This document shows positions 17,102 to 26,167 of a stretch of DNA of 64,000 nt, piece after piece (the stretch's first letter is position 1; every line of letters starts with the position of its first letter). Made by a program: the position numbers and the translations under genes. The notes beneath the pieces are model-generated. The model saw only the letters and a list, made by a program, of their open reading frames with translations. It did no database searches and had not been told where the DNA came from. The stretch comes from JABFRJ01 sp031374735 (GTDB taxonomy: Bacteria > Pseudomonadota > Alphaproteobacteria > Rhizobiales > Hyphomicrobiaceae). Where the stretch lies: the NCBI GenBank assembly GCA_031374735.1, contig JANMGQ010000033.1, positions 100,611 to 164,610 of the forward strand, read 5' to 3'.

Positions 17102-18451
17102 ATGCCAACCCTGCTCATAATAAACGCCAGCGTGCTCGTCACGATGGATGACGTGCGTCGCGAAATCCGCGAGGGCGCGGTGTTCGCGCGTGATGGCGTG
17201 GTCGAGCAGGTCGGCGACACGGCCGCGCTGCCGATGACGGCTGACACGGTCATCGATGCCCACGACTGCGTTGTCACGCCTGGCCTTATCAACACGCACC
17301 ATCATCTGTTTCAGTCGTTGTGCCGGGCGGTGCCGGCGGGGCAGAATGCGCCGCTGTTTGGCTGGTTGAAGGCGCTGTATCCGATTTTCCTAAAGATGGG
17401 ACCGGAGCATATCCGCGTCTCCGCCATGACGGGCTTGACGGAACTCGCACTCAGCGGCTGCACCTGCTCGTCCGATCACCAGTACATGTTTCCGAACGGC
17501 GCACGGTTGGACGATGCCATCGAAGGCGCCAAGGCGATCGGTGTCCGCTTCACGGCGACGCGCGGGAGCATGAGCATCGGCGTCTCGAAAGGTGGGCTGC
17601 CGCCGGACGCACTCACCGAGCGCGAGCCGGACATCCTGCGCGATTGTGAACGCGTTATCGGCGCGTTCCACGATCCCAAGCCACATGCGATGATCCAGAT
17701 CGCACTCGCCCCCTGCTCGCCGTTCACGGTGAGCGAAGGCTTGATGCGCGACACCGCGATGCTGGCGCGTGAAAAAGGCGTGCGGCTGCACACGCATCTC
17801 GCCGAGAATGCGGAGGATGTGGCCTATTCGCTTGCGCGCTATGGCAAGCGGCCGGGTGACTATGCCGAAGCGCTGGGCTGGACCGGGGACGATGTGTGGC
17901 ATGCGCACTGCGTGCAGTTGGATGCGCATGAGATACAGCTCTTCGGGCGGACCGGCACAGGCGTTGCGCATTGCCCGTGCTCGAACATGCGGCTTGCCTC
18001 AGGCATCGCACCCGTGCGGCGGATGTTGGATGCGCGCGTGCCCGTCGGCCTCGGCGTCGACGGCTCCGCTTCAAGCGATGCAGGCCACATGCTCAATGAA
18101 GCACGGCAGGCCTTGTTGCTGCAGCGCGTTGGCGGTGATCCCGCGGCGCTGTCGGCGCGCGATGTGCTGGAGCTTGCAACGCGTGGCGGCGCGCGTGTGC
18201 TGGGGCGCTCTGACATTGGCCATCTCGCACCAGGCATGTCGGCAGACTTGTGCGTGTGGCCGCTCGACACCATTGAGATGGCCGGCGCGGACTGGGATCC
18301 GGTCGCAGGTCTTGTGCTCTGTGGGCCGACCAAGCCACGCGACGTCATCGTCGCTGGCCGACGGATCGTCGCGGATTATCAACTCACCACAGTCAACACG
18401 CGCGGTCTGGTGGCGCAGCATCGCGCCTTGGCGAGGGGACTGATGAGTTGA
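17102..18451 (+). CDS. 8-oxoguanine deaminase-like amidohydrolase
   Basis: This 449-residue metal-dependent deaminase belongs to the AtzA/TrzN/8-oxoguanine deaminase group. The metal ligands are in TPGLINTHHHLFQSL, LHTHLAEN, HAHCVQLD and GLGVDGSASSD. HCPCSNMRLASGIAPVRRML is typical of the 8-oxoguanine/hydroxyatrazine branch. It would hydrolyse an amino group from a purine- or triazine-like ring in the cytoplasm. The gene starts 9 nt after spoVR ends, so co-transcription is possible, though no functional link is known. Confidence 0.85.
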   Translation: MPTLLIINASVLVTMDDVRREIREGAVFARDGVVEQVGDTAALPMTADTVIDAHDCVVTPGLINTHHHLFQSLCRAVPAGQNAPLFGWLKALYPIFLKMGPEHIRVSAMTGLTELALSGCTCSSDHQYMFPNGARLDDAIEGAKAIGVRFTATRGSMSIGVSKGGLPPDALTEREPDILRDCERVIGAFHDPKPHAMIQIALAPCSPFTVSEGLMRDTAMLAREKGVRLHTHLAENAEDVAYSLARYGKRPGDYAEALGWTGDDVWHAHCVQLDAHEIQLFGRTGTGVAHCPCSNMRLASGIAPVRRMLDARVPVGLGVDGSASSDAGHMLNEARQALLLQRVGGDPAALSARDVLELATRGGARVLGRSDIGHLAPGMSADLCVWPLDTIEMAGADWDPVAGLVLCGPTKPRDVIVAGRRIVADYQLTTVNTRGLVAQHRALARGLMS

Positions 18452-18543
18452 GGCATCGCCTGGATACGTGCTAGAATATTACAAGAACACGGCTTGCAAC
18501 TGGGCGATGTTCTTGTTAAGTTGCCCTATCAACGTGGTGAGCC

Positions 18544-18906
18544 ATGCCCAGGACAGGTCACATGCGGCCGGCAGCGTACATCGGCAAGCTCACGGGCAAC
18601 GGCATGGACCCGCGCACGGCTCAGGTGCACGGCGAGGCGATCGAGGGGCTACTTGGCGAGGAGTTCGTCACGCGCGATCATTTCGACGCCAGCATGGCAT
18701 CCATCGATGCAAAGTTCTCCCAGGTCGATGCCAGATTCACCAAAGTGGATGCGCGTTTCGATCAACTGGATGCCAAGATCGACCGCGTCAAGGCGGAGAT
18801 TGAGAGCAAGATGTACGAGTTGCACAATGCGAGCCTGAAGTGGACGCTGGGCACCTGCTTCATGATGGTGGGCTTGATTTATTCGATCGCACGGTTTGTG
18901 AAGTAG
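18544..18906 (+). CDS. Coiled-coil protein with C-terminal membrane anchor
   Basis: This 120-residue protein has a run of regular heptads from about residue 52 to 88 (units such as VDARFTK, VDARFDQ, LDAKIDR), then a hydrophobic C-terminal segment (LGTCFMMVGLIYSIARF). It looks like the small DUF1640/CCDC90-type membrane-tethered coiled coils that oligomerise through the heptads. The N-terminal part may bind a partner. Function unknown. The start follows GTGGTGAG, and an internal ATG at 18565 is an alternative. Confidence 0.7.
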   Translation: MPRTGHMRPAAYIGKLTGNGMDPRTAQVHGEAIEGLLGEEFVTRDHFDASMASIDAKFSQVDARFTKVDARFDQLDAKIDRVKAEIESKMYELHNASLKWTLGTCFMMVGLIYSIARFVK

Positions 18907-18949
18907 CTGCTACGAGAGCACGTTCAACCAGCGCAGCCCGGACATCAGC

Positions 18950-20770
18950 ATGAGTGGCATCAATGATTTCGTCGTGAAGTTCGCGACCGTGAATGGCTCC
19001 GGCTCCGCGTCGGCCAACGGCATGTTCGCCAAGACGCTGTTCCGCATGGGCTTGCCCGTCAGCCCGAAGAACATCTTCCCCTCCAACATCCAGGGCCTTG
19101 CCACATGGTATGAGGTGCGCGTGTCGGAGGCTGGCTATCTGGCCCGCCGCGATGGCATCGACCTGATGGTCGCCATGAACCCCCAAACGTACAAGGAAGA
19201 CTTGGAAGCGATCGTGCCCGGCGGCTGGTTGCTCTACGACAGCACGATGGAGCGCCGTTGGGCGCGTTCCGACATCACCATTCTTGGCGTGCCGATCTCT
19301 GAAATGTGCGCGCGCAAATGGGCCGCACCGCGCAAACGCCAGCTGCTGAAAAACATGGTCTACGTCGGCGCGCTGTCGGCCCTGCTCGACATGGACATGG
19401 ACACGGTCAAGTCCGTTGTCTCGGACCAGTTCAAGGGCAAGGCCGAACTGATTGCCGAGAACATGGAGGCGCTGGCGCTTGGCCGCGACTATGCAACGGC
19501 GCACTTCCAGTGTCCGCTGCCGATCAGCTTGCGCAAATCCGACAAGACCAAGGACAAGATCCTGGTCACGGGTAACGACGCGGGTGGACTGTCCGCTGTC
19601 TACGCCGGCGCGACCGTCTGCGCCTGGTATCCAATCACGCCGTCGACGTCGCTCGCGGAAGCCTTCGAGAGCTACTGCAAGCGTCTGCGCACGACCAAGG
19701 ACGGCAAGAAGCTGTACGGCATCGTGCAGGCCGAAGACGAACTCTCGGCCATCGGTGTCGCCATCGGCGGCGCGTGGAACGGCGCGCGTTCGTTCACGGC
19801 CACGTCCGGGCCGGGCATCTCGCTGATGAGCGAGTTCTTGGGGCTCGCCTACTTCGCCGAAATCCCGATCGTGCTCTACAACATCCAGCGCGGCGGCCCC
19901 TCGACGGGCATGCCGACGCGCACGGGCCAGCCTGACGTGCTCGCCTGCGCCTATGCCTCGCATGGCGACACGAAACACATACTGCTGTTCCCGTCGGACC
20001 CGACTGAGTGCTTCACGCTTGGCGCACAGGCCTTCGATATCGCCGAGCGTATGCAGCAGCCGGTCATTGTCATGTCCGACCTCGACATCGGCATGAACGA
20101 GTGGGTGACGGATGCCTTCGCGTGGGACGATACGCACGTGCACGATCGCGGCAAGGTGCTGAGCGCGGCCGAACTTGAAGGTTTCAAGGACAATCGCGGT
20201 CAGCCCTGGGGGCGCTATCTCGACATCGACAAGGACGGCATTCCCTACCGAACGCTACCTGGCACGCACGAGACCATGGGCTCATTCTTCACGCGCGGCA
20301 CCTCGCACGACGAGTACGCCCGCTACACCGAGGATGGCCGCATCCACGCCCGCGTCATCGACCGCATCCGGCGCAAGTTCGACACCGCTGCGACCATCGT
20401 GCCGAAACCGGTCATCGAGACACGCGATCCCAAAGGCAAAGTTGGCATCATCTATTTCGGCGCCACGCGCCCGGCTGTGCTCGAAGGCCTCGATCTGCTG
20501 GCCAAGGACGGCATCAAGTTGAACGCCATGCGCCTGAAGGCCTTCCCGTTCGGCCAGGAGGTGCGCGATTTCTGCGCGGCACACGACACTATTTTCGTGC
20601 TCGAACAAAACCGCGACGCGCAGATGCGTTCCCTGCTGATGACCGAGATCGACGTGCCCGGCACGAAGCTGGTCCCGGCGTTGAGTTACGACGGCACGCC
20701 GACGTCGGCGGAGTTCGTGCGCCAAGCCGTGCTCAAGCACCTGCGGCCGGCGAAGCAGGCAGCGGAGTGA
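18950..20770 (+). CDS. 2-oxoacid:acceptor oxidoreductase, fused gamma-alpha subunit (KorA-like)
   Basis: This 606-residue protein has the gamma-type domain first (about residues 1-190, FATVNGSGSASANGMFAKTL) and then the alpha pyrimidine-binding domain (AWYPITPSTSLAEAFE, QAEDELSAIGVAIGGAWNG, SGPGISLMSEFLGLAYFAEIP). With a beta subunit carrying thiamine diphosphate and an Fe-S cluster it would decarboxylate 2-oxoglutarate or a similar 2-oxoacid to the acyl-CoA and reduce ferredoxin. The beta subunit normally follows directly. Here the next gene is a small HhH protein, and no beta gene is in the window. Confidence 0.9.
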   Translation: MSGINDFVVKFATVNGSGSASANGMFAKTLFRMGLPVSPKNIFPSNIQGLATWYEVRVSEAGYLARRDGIDLMVAMNPQTYKEDLEAIVPGGWLLYDSTMERRWARSDITILGVPISEMCARKWAAPRKRQLLKNMVYVGALSALLDMDMDTVKSVVSDQFKGKAELIAENMEALALGRDYATAHFQCPLPISLRKSDKTKDKILVTGNDAGGLSAVYAGATVCAWYPITPSTSLAEAFESYCKRLRTTKDGKKLYGIVQAEDELSAIGVAIGGAWNGARSFTATSGPGISLMSEFLGLAYFAEIPIVLYNIQRGGPSTGMPTRTGQPDVLACAYASHGDTKHILLFPSDPTECFTLGAQAFDIAERMQQPVIVMSDLDIGMNEWVTDAFAWDDTHVHDRGKVLSAAELEGFKDNRGQPWGRYLDIDKDGIPYRTLPGTHETMGSFFTRGTSHDEYARYTEDGRIHARVIDRIRRKFDTAATIVPKPVIETRDPKGKVGIIYFGATRPAVLEGLDLLAKDGIKLNAMRLKAFPFGQEVRDFCAAHDTIFVLEQNRDAQMRSLLMTEIDVPGTKLVPALSYDGTPTSAEFVRQAVLKHLRPAKQAAE

Positions 20771-21027
20771 TGGGGAAAGCGTTTGCCGCTGCCGAGCGGG
20801 AGACTCTTCTTGCTGTCAAAGGCGTCGGGCCAACGGTGGTCATGCGCCTTGAGCAGATGGGTATTACCACGTTGGCCGATCTCGCGCGACGCGACGCAGC
20901 CACGATCTGTGCCGAAGCCGCGGGCATCCTTGGCAGCACGTGCTGGAAGAACAGCCCGCAGGCGCGCAAGGCGATAGAAGCCGCAATCACTGCAGCTGCA
21001 GCGCACCACGGCGACGGTCGCCGCTAA
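20770..21027 (+). CDS. Small helix-hairpin-helix protein
   Basis: This 85-residue protein has one HhH-like unit, LLAVKGVGPTVVMRLEQMG (about residues 14-32), then LADLARRDAATICAEAAG. Such units (TfoX-C/DUF4332-like) mediate nucleic-acid or protein contacts. The ATG overlaps the stop of the KorA-like gene (ATGA), indicating coupled translation. An upstream in-frame GTG at 20767 is also possible. Its 3' end overlaps the convergent EamA gene by 4 nt. Confidence 0.75.
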   Translation: MGKAFAAAERETLLAVKGVGPTVVMRLEQMGITTLADLARRDAATICAEAAGILGSTCWKNSPQARKAIEAAITAAAAHHGDGRR

Positions 21028-21998
21028 ATCCGCCGTAAGCGCGCCACGCCGAGCAGCACGCCGGCAATCAACAGCACCGCGCCGAGTACAACAAGCGCTG
21101 GCGGAAACTGCATTTTCCAGAGGTAGGCGTAGAGCAAGCCGGCCAGCGTCTCGAACACGATCAGCTGCCCCGCGATATGCGCGGGCAAGAGCTGGGCGGC
21201 CTTGTTCCAGCACCACATGGCAACCCACGATGTGAGAATGCCGAGCGCCAGGCTGACGGCGATGAACATGCCGAGATCCGGGCGGCTGCCGTGTGTCGCA
21301 CCCGTCAGGACGCTGAATCCCAAAAGTGGCAACGCCACTGGCAACAGCGTGACACCCTGCAGGCTCGCCCAGGTCGACGCTGTGATGTCGGGCCGTGCCG
21401 CAATGGCGCGCGCATTGGCAACGCCATAGATGGTCCACGACAGCAGGGCGCCGACCACGAGCGCGATGCCGATCCAATAGCTCGTGGCAACGCTGCCCGC
21501 ATGGATCACTGCCCCCACCGATGGCTCGCCGACATGGACCGCCGCGAGACCGAGCAGGATGAGTATCCCAGGTGCAATGAAGCGGCCGAGTGCGACCGCC
21601 GCGTTGCCGTAACCCGCAGCGATCGGCAACAGCACCGGCAAAGTGCCGATGATCAGCGCCGCCATAGGCGCGCCCGTGGCGGGGATGCCAGCCGCGAGCA
21701 ACGCAAAGTACAAGAGATTGCCGATCAGGGTCAGCAACAGTGCGGTCCACCAAATCCGCGGATCACGGAGGCCAACCACCGGGCCTGAAAACTGTGCGGC
21801 CAGCAGCGCACCGACGGACACAAGGCCGTAGGCCGCATAACGCCCGGCCGTCAGTTCCACCGGATGATACCCTGGCAGCAGCAATGGTGCGACAAACGCC
21901 AGCCCCCACATCAGACCGGCCACCACGGCCCACAGGATACCCGTGATCAGTGTACGCGTCGTCACCGGCCCGCTGATGCTCACGACGAGGCCACTCAT
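21024..21998 (-). CDS. EamA/DMT-family transporter
   Basis: This 324-residue inner-membrane protein has about ten hydrophobic helices in two EamA repeats. The second repeat ends AGLLYAYLWKMQFPPALVVL followed by GAVLLIAGVLLGVARLRR. Members export amino acids and other small metabolites, and the substrate cannot be predicted here. Its ATG overlaps the stop of yebC by 4 nt (21995-21998), so the two form an operon. Confidence 0.88.
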   Translation of the reverse strand: MSGLVVSISGPVTTRTLITGILWAVVAGLMWGLAFVAPLLLPGYHPVELTAGRYAAYGLVSVGALLAAQFSGPVVGLRDPRIWWTALLLTLIGNLLYFALLAAGIPATGAPMAALIIGTLPVLLPIAAGYGNAAVALGRFIAPGILILLGLAAVHVGEPSVGAVIHAGSVATSYWIGIALVVGALLSWTIYGVANARAIAARPDITASTWASLQGVTLLPVALPLLGFSVLTGATHGSRPDLGMFIAVSLALGILTSWVAMWCWNKAAQLLPAHIAGQLIVFETLAGLLYAYLWKMQFPPALVVLGAVLLIAGVLLGVARLRRI

Positions 21999-22741
21999 GC
22001 GCCGAGCTTTGCCAGCGTTGCCTCGTCCACTTCGATGTTTGAGAACACGGCCTGCACGTCGTCGAGTTCTTCGAGCACCTGCAGCAGTTTCATATTGCTC
22101 TCAGCACGATCGCCATCGACCGCTGTCATCAGGTTTGGCTTCCACACGATCTTCACGGATGTCGGCGTGCCGAGTTTCTCCTGCAGGACCTGCGCGACAG
22201 TTCCAAGCGTATCAAAAGATGTCATGATGGTGTGGCCGTCGGCATCGGATGCTGCGTCGTCTGCGCCAGCTTCAATGGCGGCCTCGAGTATGGCGTCGGC
22301 CGACCCAGCTTCGGCTTTGTAGATGATCTCGCCGACGTGCGCGAAGTTGTGACTGACCGCGCCGGTGGCGCCCAGATTGCCGCTGTGTTTGGTGAACGAT
22401 GAGCGCACCTCGCCGCCTGTGCGATTGCGGTTGTCGGTCAGCGTCTCAATGATGATGGCGACGCCGCCGGGGCCGAAGCCCTCATAGCGAACGGCTTCGA
22501 AGTTGGCACTGTCGGCACCGGCGGCCTTCTTGATGGCGCGCTCGATGTTGTCCTTGGGCATGTTTTCGGCGCGTGCGTTCTGGATCGCAAGGCGCAGGCG
22601 CGCGTTCATGTCCGGGTCGGGCAGGCCCGTCTTGGCCGCCACCGTGATTTCGCGGCTGAAGCGGGCAAAGGCACGCGCGCGCTGCGCGTCCGCCTTGCCC
22701 TTGCGGTGCATGATGTTCTTGAATTGAGAATGGCCGGCCAT
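21995..22741 (-). CDS. yebC: YebC/PmpR-family regulator
   Basis: This 248-residue protein is of normal length. Family motifs are MAGHSQFKNIMHRKGKADAQ, RLAIQNARAENMPKDNIERA and YEGFGPGGVAIIIE. YebC proteins act as DNA-binding regulators and, in recent work, as ribosome-associated factors that relieve proline-stretch stalling. It is the first gene of the yebC-EamA pair. In many bacteria yebC sits beside ruvC, but that gene is not here. Confidence 0.95.
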   Translation of the reverse strand: MAGHSQFKNIMHRKGKADAQRARAFARFSREITVAAKTGLPDPDMNARLRLAIQNARAENMPKDNIERAIKKAAGADSANFEAVRYEGFGPGGVAIIIETLTDNRNRTGGEVRSSFTKHSGNLGATGAVSHNFAHVGEIIYKAEAGSADAILEAAIEAGADDAASDADGHTIMTSFDTLGTVAQVLQEKLGTPTSVKIVWKPNLMTAVDGDRAESNMKLLQVLEELDDVQAVFSNIEVDEATLAKLGA

Positions 22742-22897
22742 GGATCAAGATCAGGACTGAGTGGATCGAAGCCACTCCCTAAGCGGACTTCACGGCCTTC
22801 GCAAACGAAAGGTCCACGGCGGGGCGATGAGATGGTCGCGTCCTGGGTAAACTGCTTCCGCACCAGACGATGGGCCGGGCCCGCTCAAGACAGCGAA

Positions 22898-22928
22898 AGG
22901 GCCGCCCGTGAAAAATCACGGCGGCCCT
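22898..22928 (-). terminator. Intrinsic terminator of the alpha operon
   Basis: A strong stem (AGGGCCGCC-GTGA paired with TCACGGGCGGCCCT, one bulged base) with a TTTTT loop lies 32 nt past the stop of rplQ. In the leftward direction it is followed by TTTCGC. It closes the rpsM-rpsK-rpoA-rplQ transcript. Confidence 0.8.
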
Positions 22929-22959
22929 CATCTGTGATACCGTCATTGCAGGAACAGGC

Positions 22960-23388
22960 TTATGATGCCGCTTGCTGCGCCGCCAACATGGCTTCGTGGC
23001 GGGCCTTGTCCTCTTTACCCTTGGCGCTCTCGTCGCGGTCGACGAGTTCGATCACGGCGCGCGGGGCGCTATCGCCGTAGCGGAAGCCAGCCTTCAACAC
23101 GCGCGTGTAGCCGCCGTTACGGTCCTTGTAGCGCGGCGCCAGCACTTCGAAGAGTTTCTTGACCATCTCATCGTCGCCGAGACGCGAGGCAGCCAGACGA
23201 CGTGAATTCATGTCGCCGCGCTTGCCAAGCGTGATGTACTTGTCAACGACGCGCTTCAGGTCTTTTGCCTTCGGCAGGGTCGTGACGATCTGCTCATGGC
23301 GGAGCAGGGAGGCCGCCATGTTGGCAAACATGGCCTGACGGTGAGAGCTGTCGCGGCTGAAGCGGCGACCCATTTTCTTGTGACGCAT
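22960..23388 (-). CDS. rplQ: 50S ribosomal protein L17
   Basis: This is a large-subunit protein near the exit tunnel. The length is 142 residues. The N-terminus MRHKKMGRRFSRDSSHRQAM is diagnostic, followed by LLRHEQIVTTLPKAKDLKRV and GGYTRVLKAGFRYGDSAP. It is the last gene of the alpha operon, 123 nt downstream of rpoA, with the terminator immediately after. Confidence 0.98.
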   Translation of the reverse strand: MRHKKMGRRFSRDSSHRQAMFANMAASLLRHEQIVTTLPKAKDLKRVVDKYITLGKRGDMNSRRLAASRLGDDEMVKKLFEVLAPRYKDRNGGYTRVLKAGFRYGDSAPRAVIELVDRDESAKGKEDKARHEAMLAAQQAAS

Positions 23389-23511
23389 GGTCGGGTTCTT
23401 TCGATAGTTGGTTTGTATCTCAGGTTATTACGGGGAGGTTCTTTGGCCTCGCCTCGGTCTTAGTTGCGTGTGGCGACTCCCCTGCGGGGAGCCGGCCGCC
23501 ACACGCGAAGA

Positions 23512-24543
23512 TTAGTACTGGTCCTCGAAGCGCTTGGCCAGCTCTTCGATGTTGTCAGGCGGCCAGTTCGTGACTTCCATGCCGAGGTGCAGGCCCATAG
23601 CGGCCAGCACTTCCTTGATTTCGTTGAGCGATTTGCGGCCGAAGTTCGGCGTCCGCAGCATTTCTGCTTCGGTCTTCTGGATAAGGTCGCCGATGTAGAC
23701 GATGTTATCGTTCTTCAGGCAGTTGGCCGAGCGAACCGAAAGCTCAAGTTCGTCGACCTTCTTGAGCAGGGCGGCGTTGAACGGCAGTTCCGAATGCTGC
23801 TTTTCCTCGACGGCCTTCTTCGGCTCCTCGAAGTTGATGAACACAGCCAGCTGGTCCTGCAGAATGCGGGCTGCAAGCGCGACAGAGTCCTCGGCAGTGA
23901 TGGCGCCGTTGGTCTCAACCTGCATGGTCAGCTTGTCTTTGTTGAGGTCCTGGCCCTCACGCGTGTTGTCGACCTTGTAGGAGACGCGCTTGACCGGCGA
24001 ATAGAGGCTGTCGACCGGGATCAGACCGATCGGCGCGTCGTCCGGACGGTTGCGGTCAGCCGGCACATAACCCTTGCCGGTCGAGGCGGTGAACTCCATG
24101 CGGATCGACGCGCCCTGGTCGAGCGTGCAGATGACGTGGTCCGGGTTCAAGACTTCCACTTCCGACGACGTCTCGATGTCGCCGGCGCGCACCGGGCCAG
24201 GGCCCTCTTTCTTCACGACCATGCGCTTCATGCCATCGGAATGGATCTTGAGCGCGATGTCCTTCACGTTGAGGACGATGTCGGTCACGTCTTCACGGAC
24301 GCCGGGAATAGATGAGAACTCGTGCAGCACGCCGTCGATCTGGATCGTCGTGATGGCTGCGCCCTGGAGGGACGACAGCAGCACGCGGCGAAGCGCGTTG
24401 CCGAGCGTCATGCCAAAGCCGCGTTCCAGCGGTTCAGCGATCAAAGTGGCGTTGCGCTTCTTGTCACGGCCAGCGGTGATCTGAAGCTTTTGCGGCTTGA
24501 TCAGATCCTGCCAGTTTTTCTGCAATGCTTGGGACGTCGCCAT
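23512..24543 (-). CDS. rpoA: DNA-directed RNA polymerase subunit alpha
   Basis: This 343-residue core subunit starts RNA polymerase assembly. The N-terminal domain has EPLERGFGMTLGNALRRVLL. The C-terminal domain, which binds UP elements and activators, has ELSVRSANCLKNDNIVYIGD and the helix PNFGRKSLNEIKEVLA. An open frame extends to 24672, but the ATG at 24543 (MATSQALQKNW) gives the normal length and follows a GAGG site. Confidence 0.98.
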   Translation of the reverse strand: MATSQALQKNWQDLIKPQKLQITAGRDKKRNATLIAEPLERGFGMTLGNALRRVLLSSLQGAAITTIQIDGVLHEFSSIPGVREDVTDIVLNVKDIALKIHSDGMKRMVVKKEGPGPVRAGDIETSSEVEVLNPDHVICTLDQGASIRMEFTASTGKGYVPADRNRPDDAPIGLIPVDSLYSPVKRVSYKVDNTREGQDLNKDKLTMQVETNGAITAEDSVALAARILQDQLAVFINFEEPKKAVEEKQHSELPFNAALLKKVDELELSVRSANCLKNDNIVYIGDLIQKTEAEMLRTPNFGRKSLNEIKEVLAAMGLHLGMEVTNWPPDNIEELAKRFEDQY

Positions 24544-24740
24544 GGTCGGGCCTCGTGCGGTTGCTGACGCGGGGTGGGGCAAACCCGGCGTCATGCCACT
24601 CGAAAGAACACCGTCTCGCCGTGCACCCGGTGAGAGCAGTGGGGCGGCAAATCGGCCACCCAACGTCGGCACTGCTTTTCGACGCGAACAAGAGGGCAGG
24701 TGTCCCTGCCCTCTCGGACGGCCAGATCAGCGGCCAAAGA

Positions 24741-25133
24741 TCAAACGCGGCGACGCTTGCGCGGGCGGCAGCCATTGTGCGGGATCGGCGTCACGTCACG
24801 GATCGACGTGATCTGCAGGCCAATCGACTGGAGGGCACGCAGCGCCGACTCACGGCCGGAGCCGGGGCCGAGCACTTCGACTTCCAGCACCTTCATGCCG
24901 TGTTCCATCGCCTTGCGACCAGCGTCTTCAGCGGCCACCTGGGCGGCGAACGGCGTCGACTTGCGCGAACCCTTGAAGCCTTTGGTGCCCGAAGACGACC
25001 AGGCGATCGTGTTGCCCTGTGCGTCCGTGATTGTGATCATGGTGTTGTTGAAAGACGCATTTACGTGGGCAACGCCCGACGAAATGTTCTTGCGCTCGCG
25101 TTTGCGAGGGCGGGCGGCTGCATCTTTGGCCAT
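24741..25133 (-). CDS. rpsK: 30S ribosomal protein S11
   Basis: This 130-residue small-subunit platform protein is recognised by AHVNASFNNTMITITDAQGN, SSGTKGFKGSRKSTPFAAQ and the C-terminus RDVTPIPHNGCRPRKRRRV. The start at 25133 gives the usual length. The frame continues upstream without a good site. It sits between rpsM and rpoA in canonical alpha-operon order. Confidence 0.98.
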   Translation of the reverse strand: MAKDAAARPRKRERKNISSGVAHVNASFNNTMITITDAQGNTIAWSSSGTKGFKGSRKSTPFAAQVAAEDAGRKAMEHGMKVLEVEVLGPGSGRESALRALQSIGLQITSIRDVTPIPHNGCRPRKRRRV

Positions 25134-25267
25134 AAGTCGTCTTCGTGTTGGGCGCTGTGAGGCGCGTTTTATCAGGGAGCAGGGAGCGGAGGCGGTGCGC
25201 GGGCTTCGGCATCTCGGCTTTCCAGCCGTAAGCGCCGAGCCCTGCACCCCGCCAAGGGCGCGCCGAA

Positions 25268-25642
25268 TTACGTGGCTTTCTTCTTGCCAGCGATGGCCTT
25301 AGCCGGGCCCTTGCGGGTGCGGGCGTTGGTGTGGGTGCGCTGGCCGCGCACCGGCAAGCCGCGACGATGGCGCAGGCCGCGATAGCACGCGAGGTCCATC
25401 AGGCGCTTGATGTTCATCGCCACTTCCCGACGAAGATCGCCTTCAACCATATACTCGCGGTCGATCGCTTCACGAATCTGGAGAATTTCGGCGTCGGTCA
25501 ACTGGCTGACGCGGCGCTCTGCGGGGAGCTTGACCTTCTCGCAGATTTCCTTGGCGAATTTCGGTCCGATGCCATGAATGTACTGCAATGCAATAACGAC
25601 GCGCTTTTGCGTCGGGATGTTCACACCAGCGATACGTGCCAC
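25268..25642 (-). CDS. rpsM: 30S ribosomal protein S13
   Basis: This 124-residue head protein of the small subunit begins MARIAGVNIPTQKRVVIALQ. It has YIHGIGPKFAKEICEK and ends with the basic tail LRHRRGLPVRGQRTHTNART. It is the first gene of the alpha operon here. In most alphaproteobacteria adk and secY precede it, but here there is a terminator-like hairpin and then a divergent oxidoreductase gene. Confidence 0.98.
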   Translation of the reverse strand: MARIAGVNIPTQKRVVIALQYIHGIGPKFAKEICEKVKLPAERRVSQLTDAEILQIREAIDREYMVEGDLRREVAMNIKRLMDLACYRGLRHRRGLPVRGQRTHTNARTRKGPAKAIAGKKKAT

Positions 25643-26167
25643 GTGTCGTCACTCCTGTGGTGGCGGTTGCCCGCCGATGTTATGCTGGCGACACAAAGGC
25701 CGCCCAAATTCCGTGCGCTCGCAGCGTTGCCGCGCGCGCCCATGTCCGCTGTTCGGATGTGTGGATGCTTTAGACGTGATCGTTGCAAAACGACCCTGCG
25801 CCATAACGCCGCACATCAAAACAAAAAGCACGCGGCGGTTCCGGATCATCGGGATCCGGGGCCGCGCGGTGCTCGATCGACACGATTTACGGTCTCTTAG
25901 TCGCACCCAGCGATAGCGTCAACATCCATGGCGTGGCCGGGCAAGAACCGCTCGTTGGCTAGTGCCAGCTGGAACGTTGTATCGTCGCGACCCGCAAAAT
26001 TGGGTAGCTTGGGCGGTCGAACGGAACGACCGCCACTTCGCTGCCCGTTTCGTCTCAAAATCAATCGCCGCCGTTGCTCAAGACGCGCTGCCGAGTTGTA
26101 GCACTGCTGGTGCCGGCTGCAGCTTTGCGCCATAGCTCCGGCCATCTGATCCAGGAGCCACTGCTCG
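25643..26167. other. 525-nt interval upstream of rpsM, no supported gene
   Basis: This interval should hold the alpha-operon promoter and the promoter of the divergent oxidoreductase. It contains a terminator-like hairpin (25828-25872). A leftward open frame of up to 124 codons (25897-26271) ends just before that hairpin, but its codon use is unlike the neighbours and it overlaps the start of the oxidoreductase. I do not call it. It could be a remnant of a displaced upstream gene. Confidence 0.5.
25814..25872 (-). terminator. Intrinsic terminator upstream of rpsM
   Basis: A long stem (GCGCGGC and CCGGATC paired with GATCCGG and GCCGCG, about 18 pairs with small interior loops) is followed leftward by TTTTTGTTTTG. 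It would stop leftward transcription before rpsM. No leftward gene upstream is convincing, so it may be left over from a former gene such as adk. Confidence 0.6.

Noticed and set aside
18860..20143. Leftward frame of about 425 codons opposite the KorA-like gene
   Set aside because: It is antisense to a clear coding gene with family motifs and has no domain of its own.
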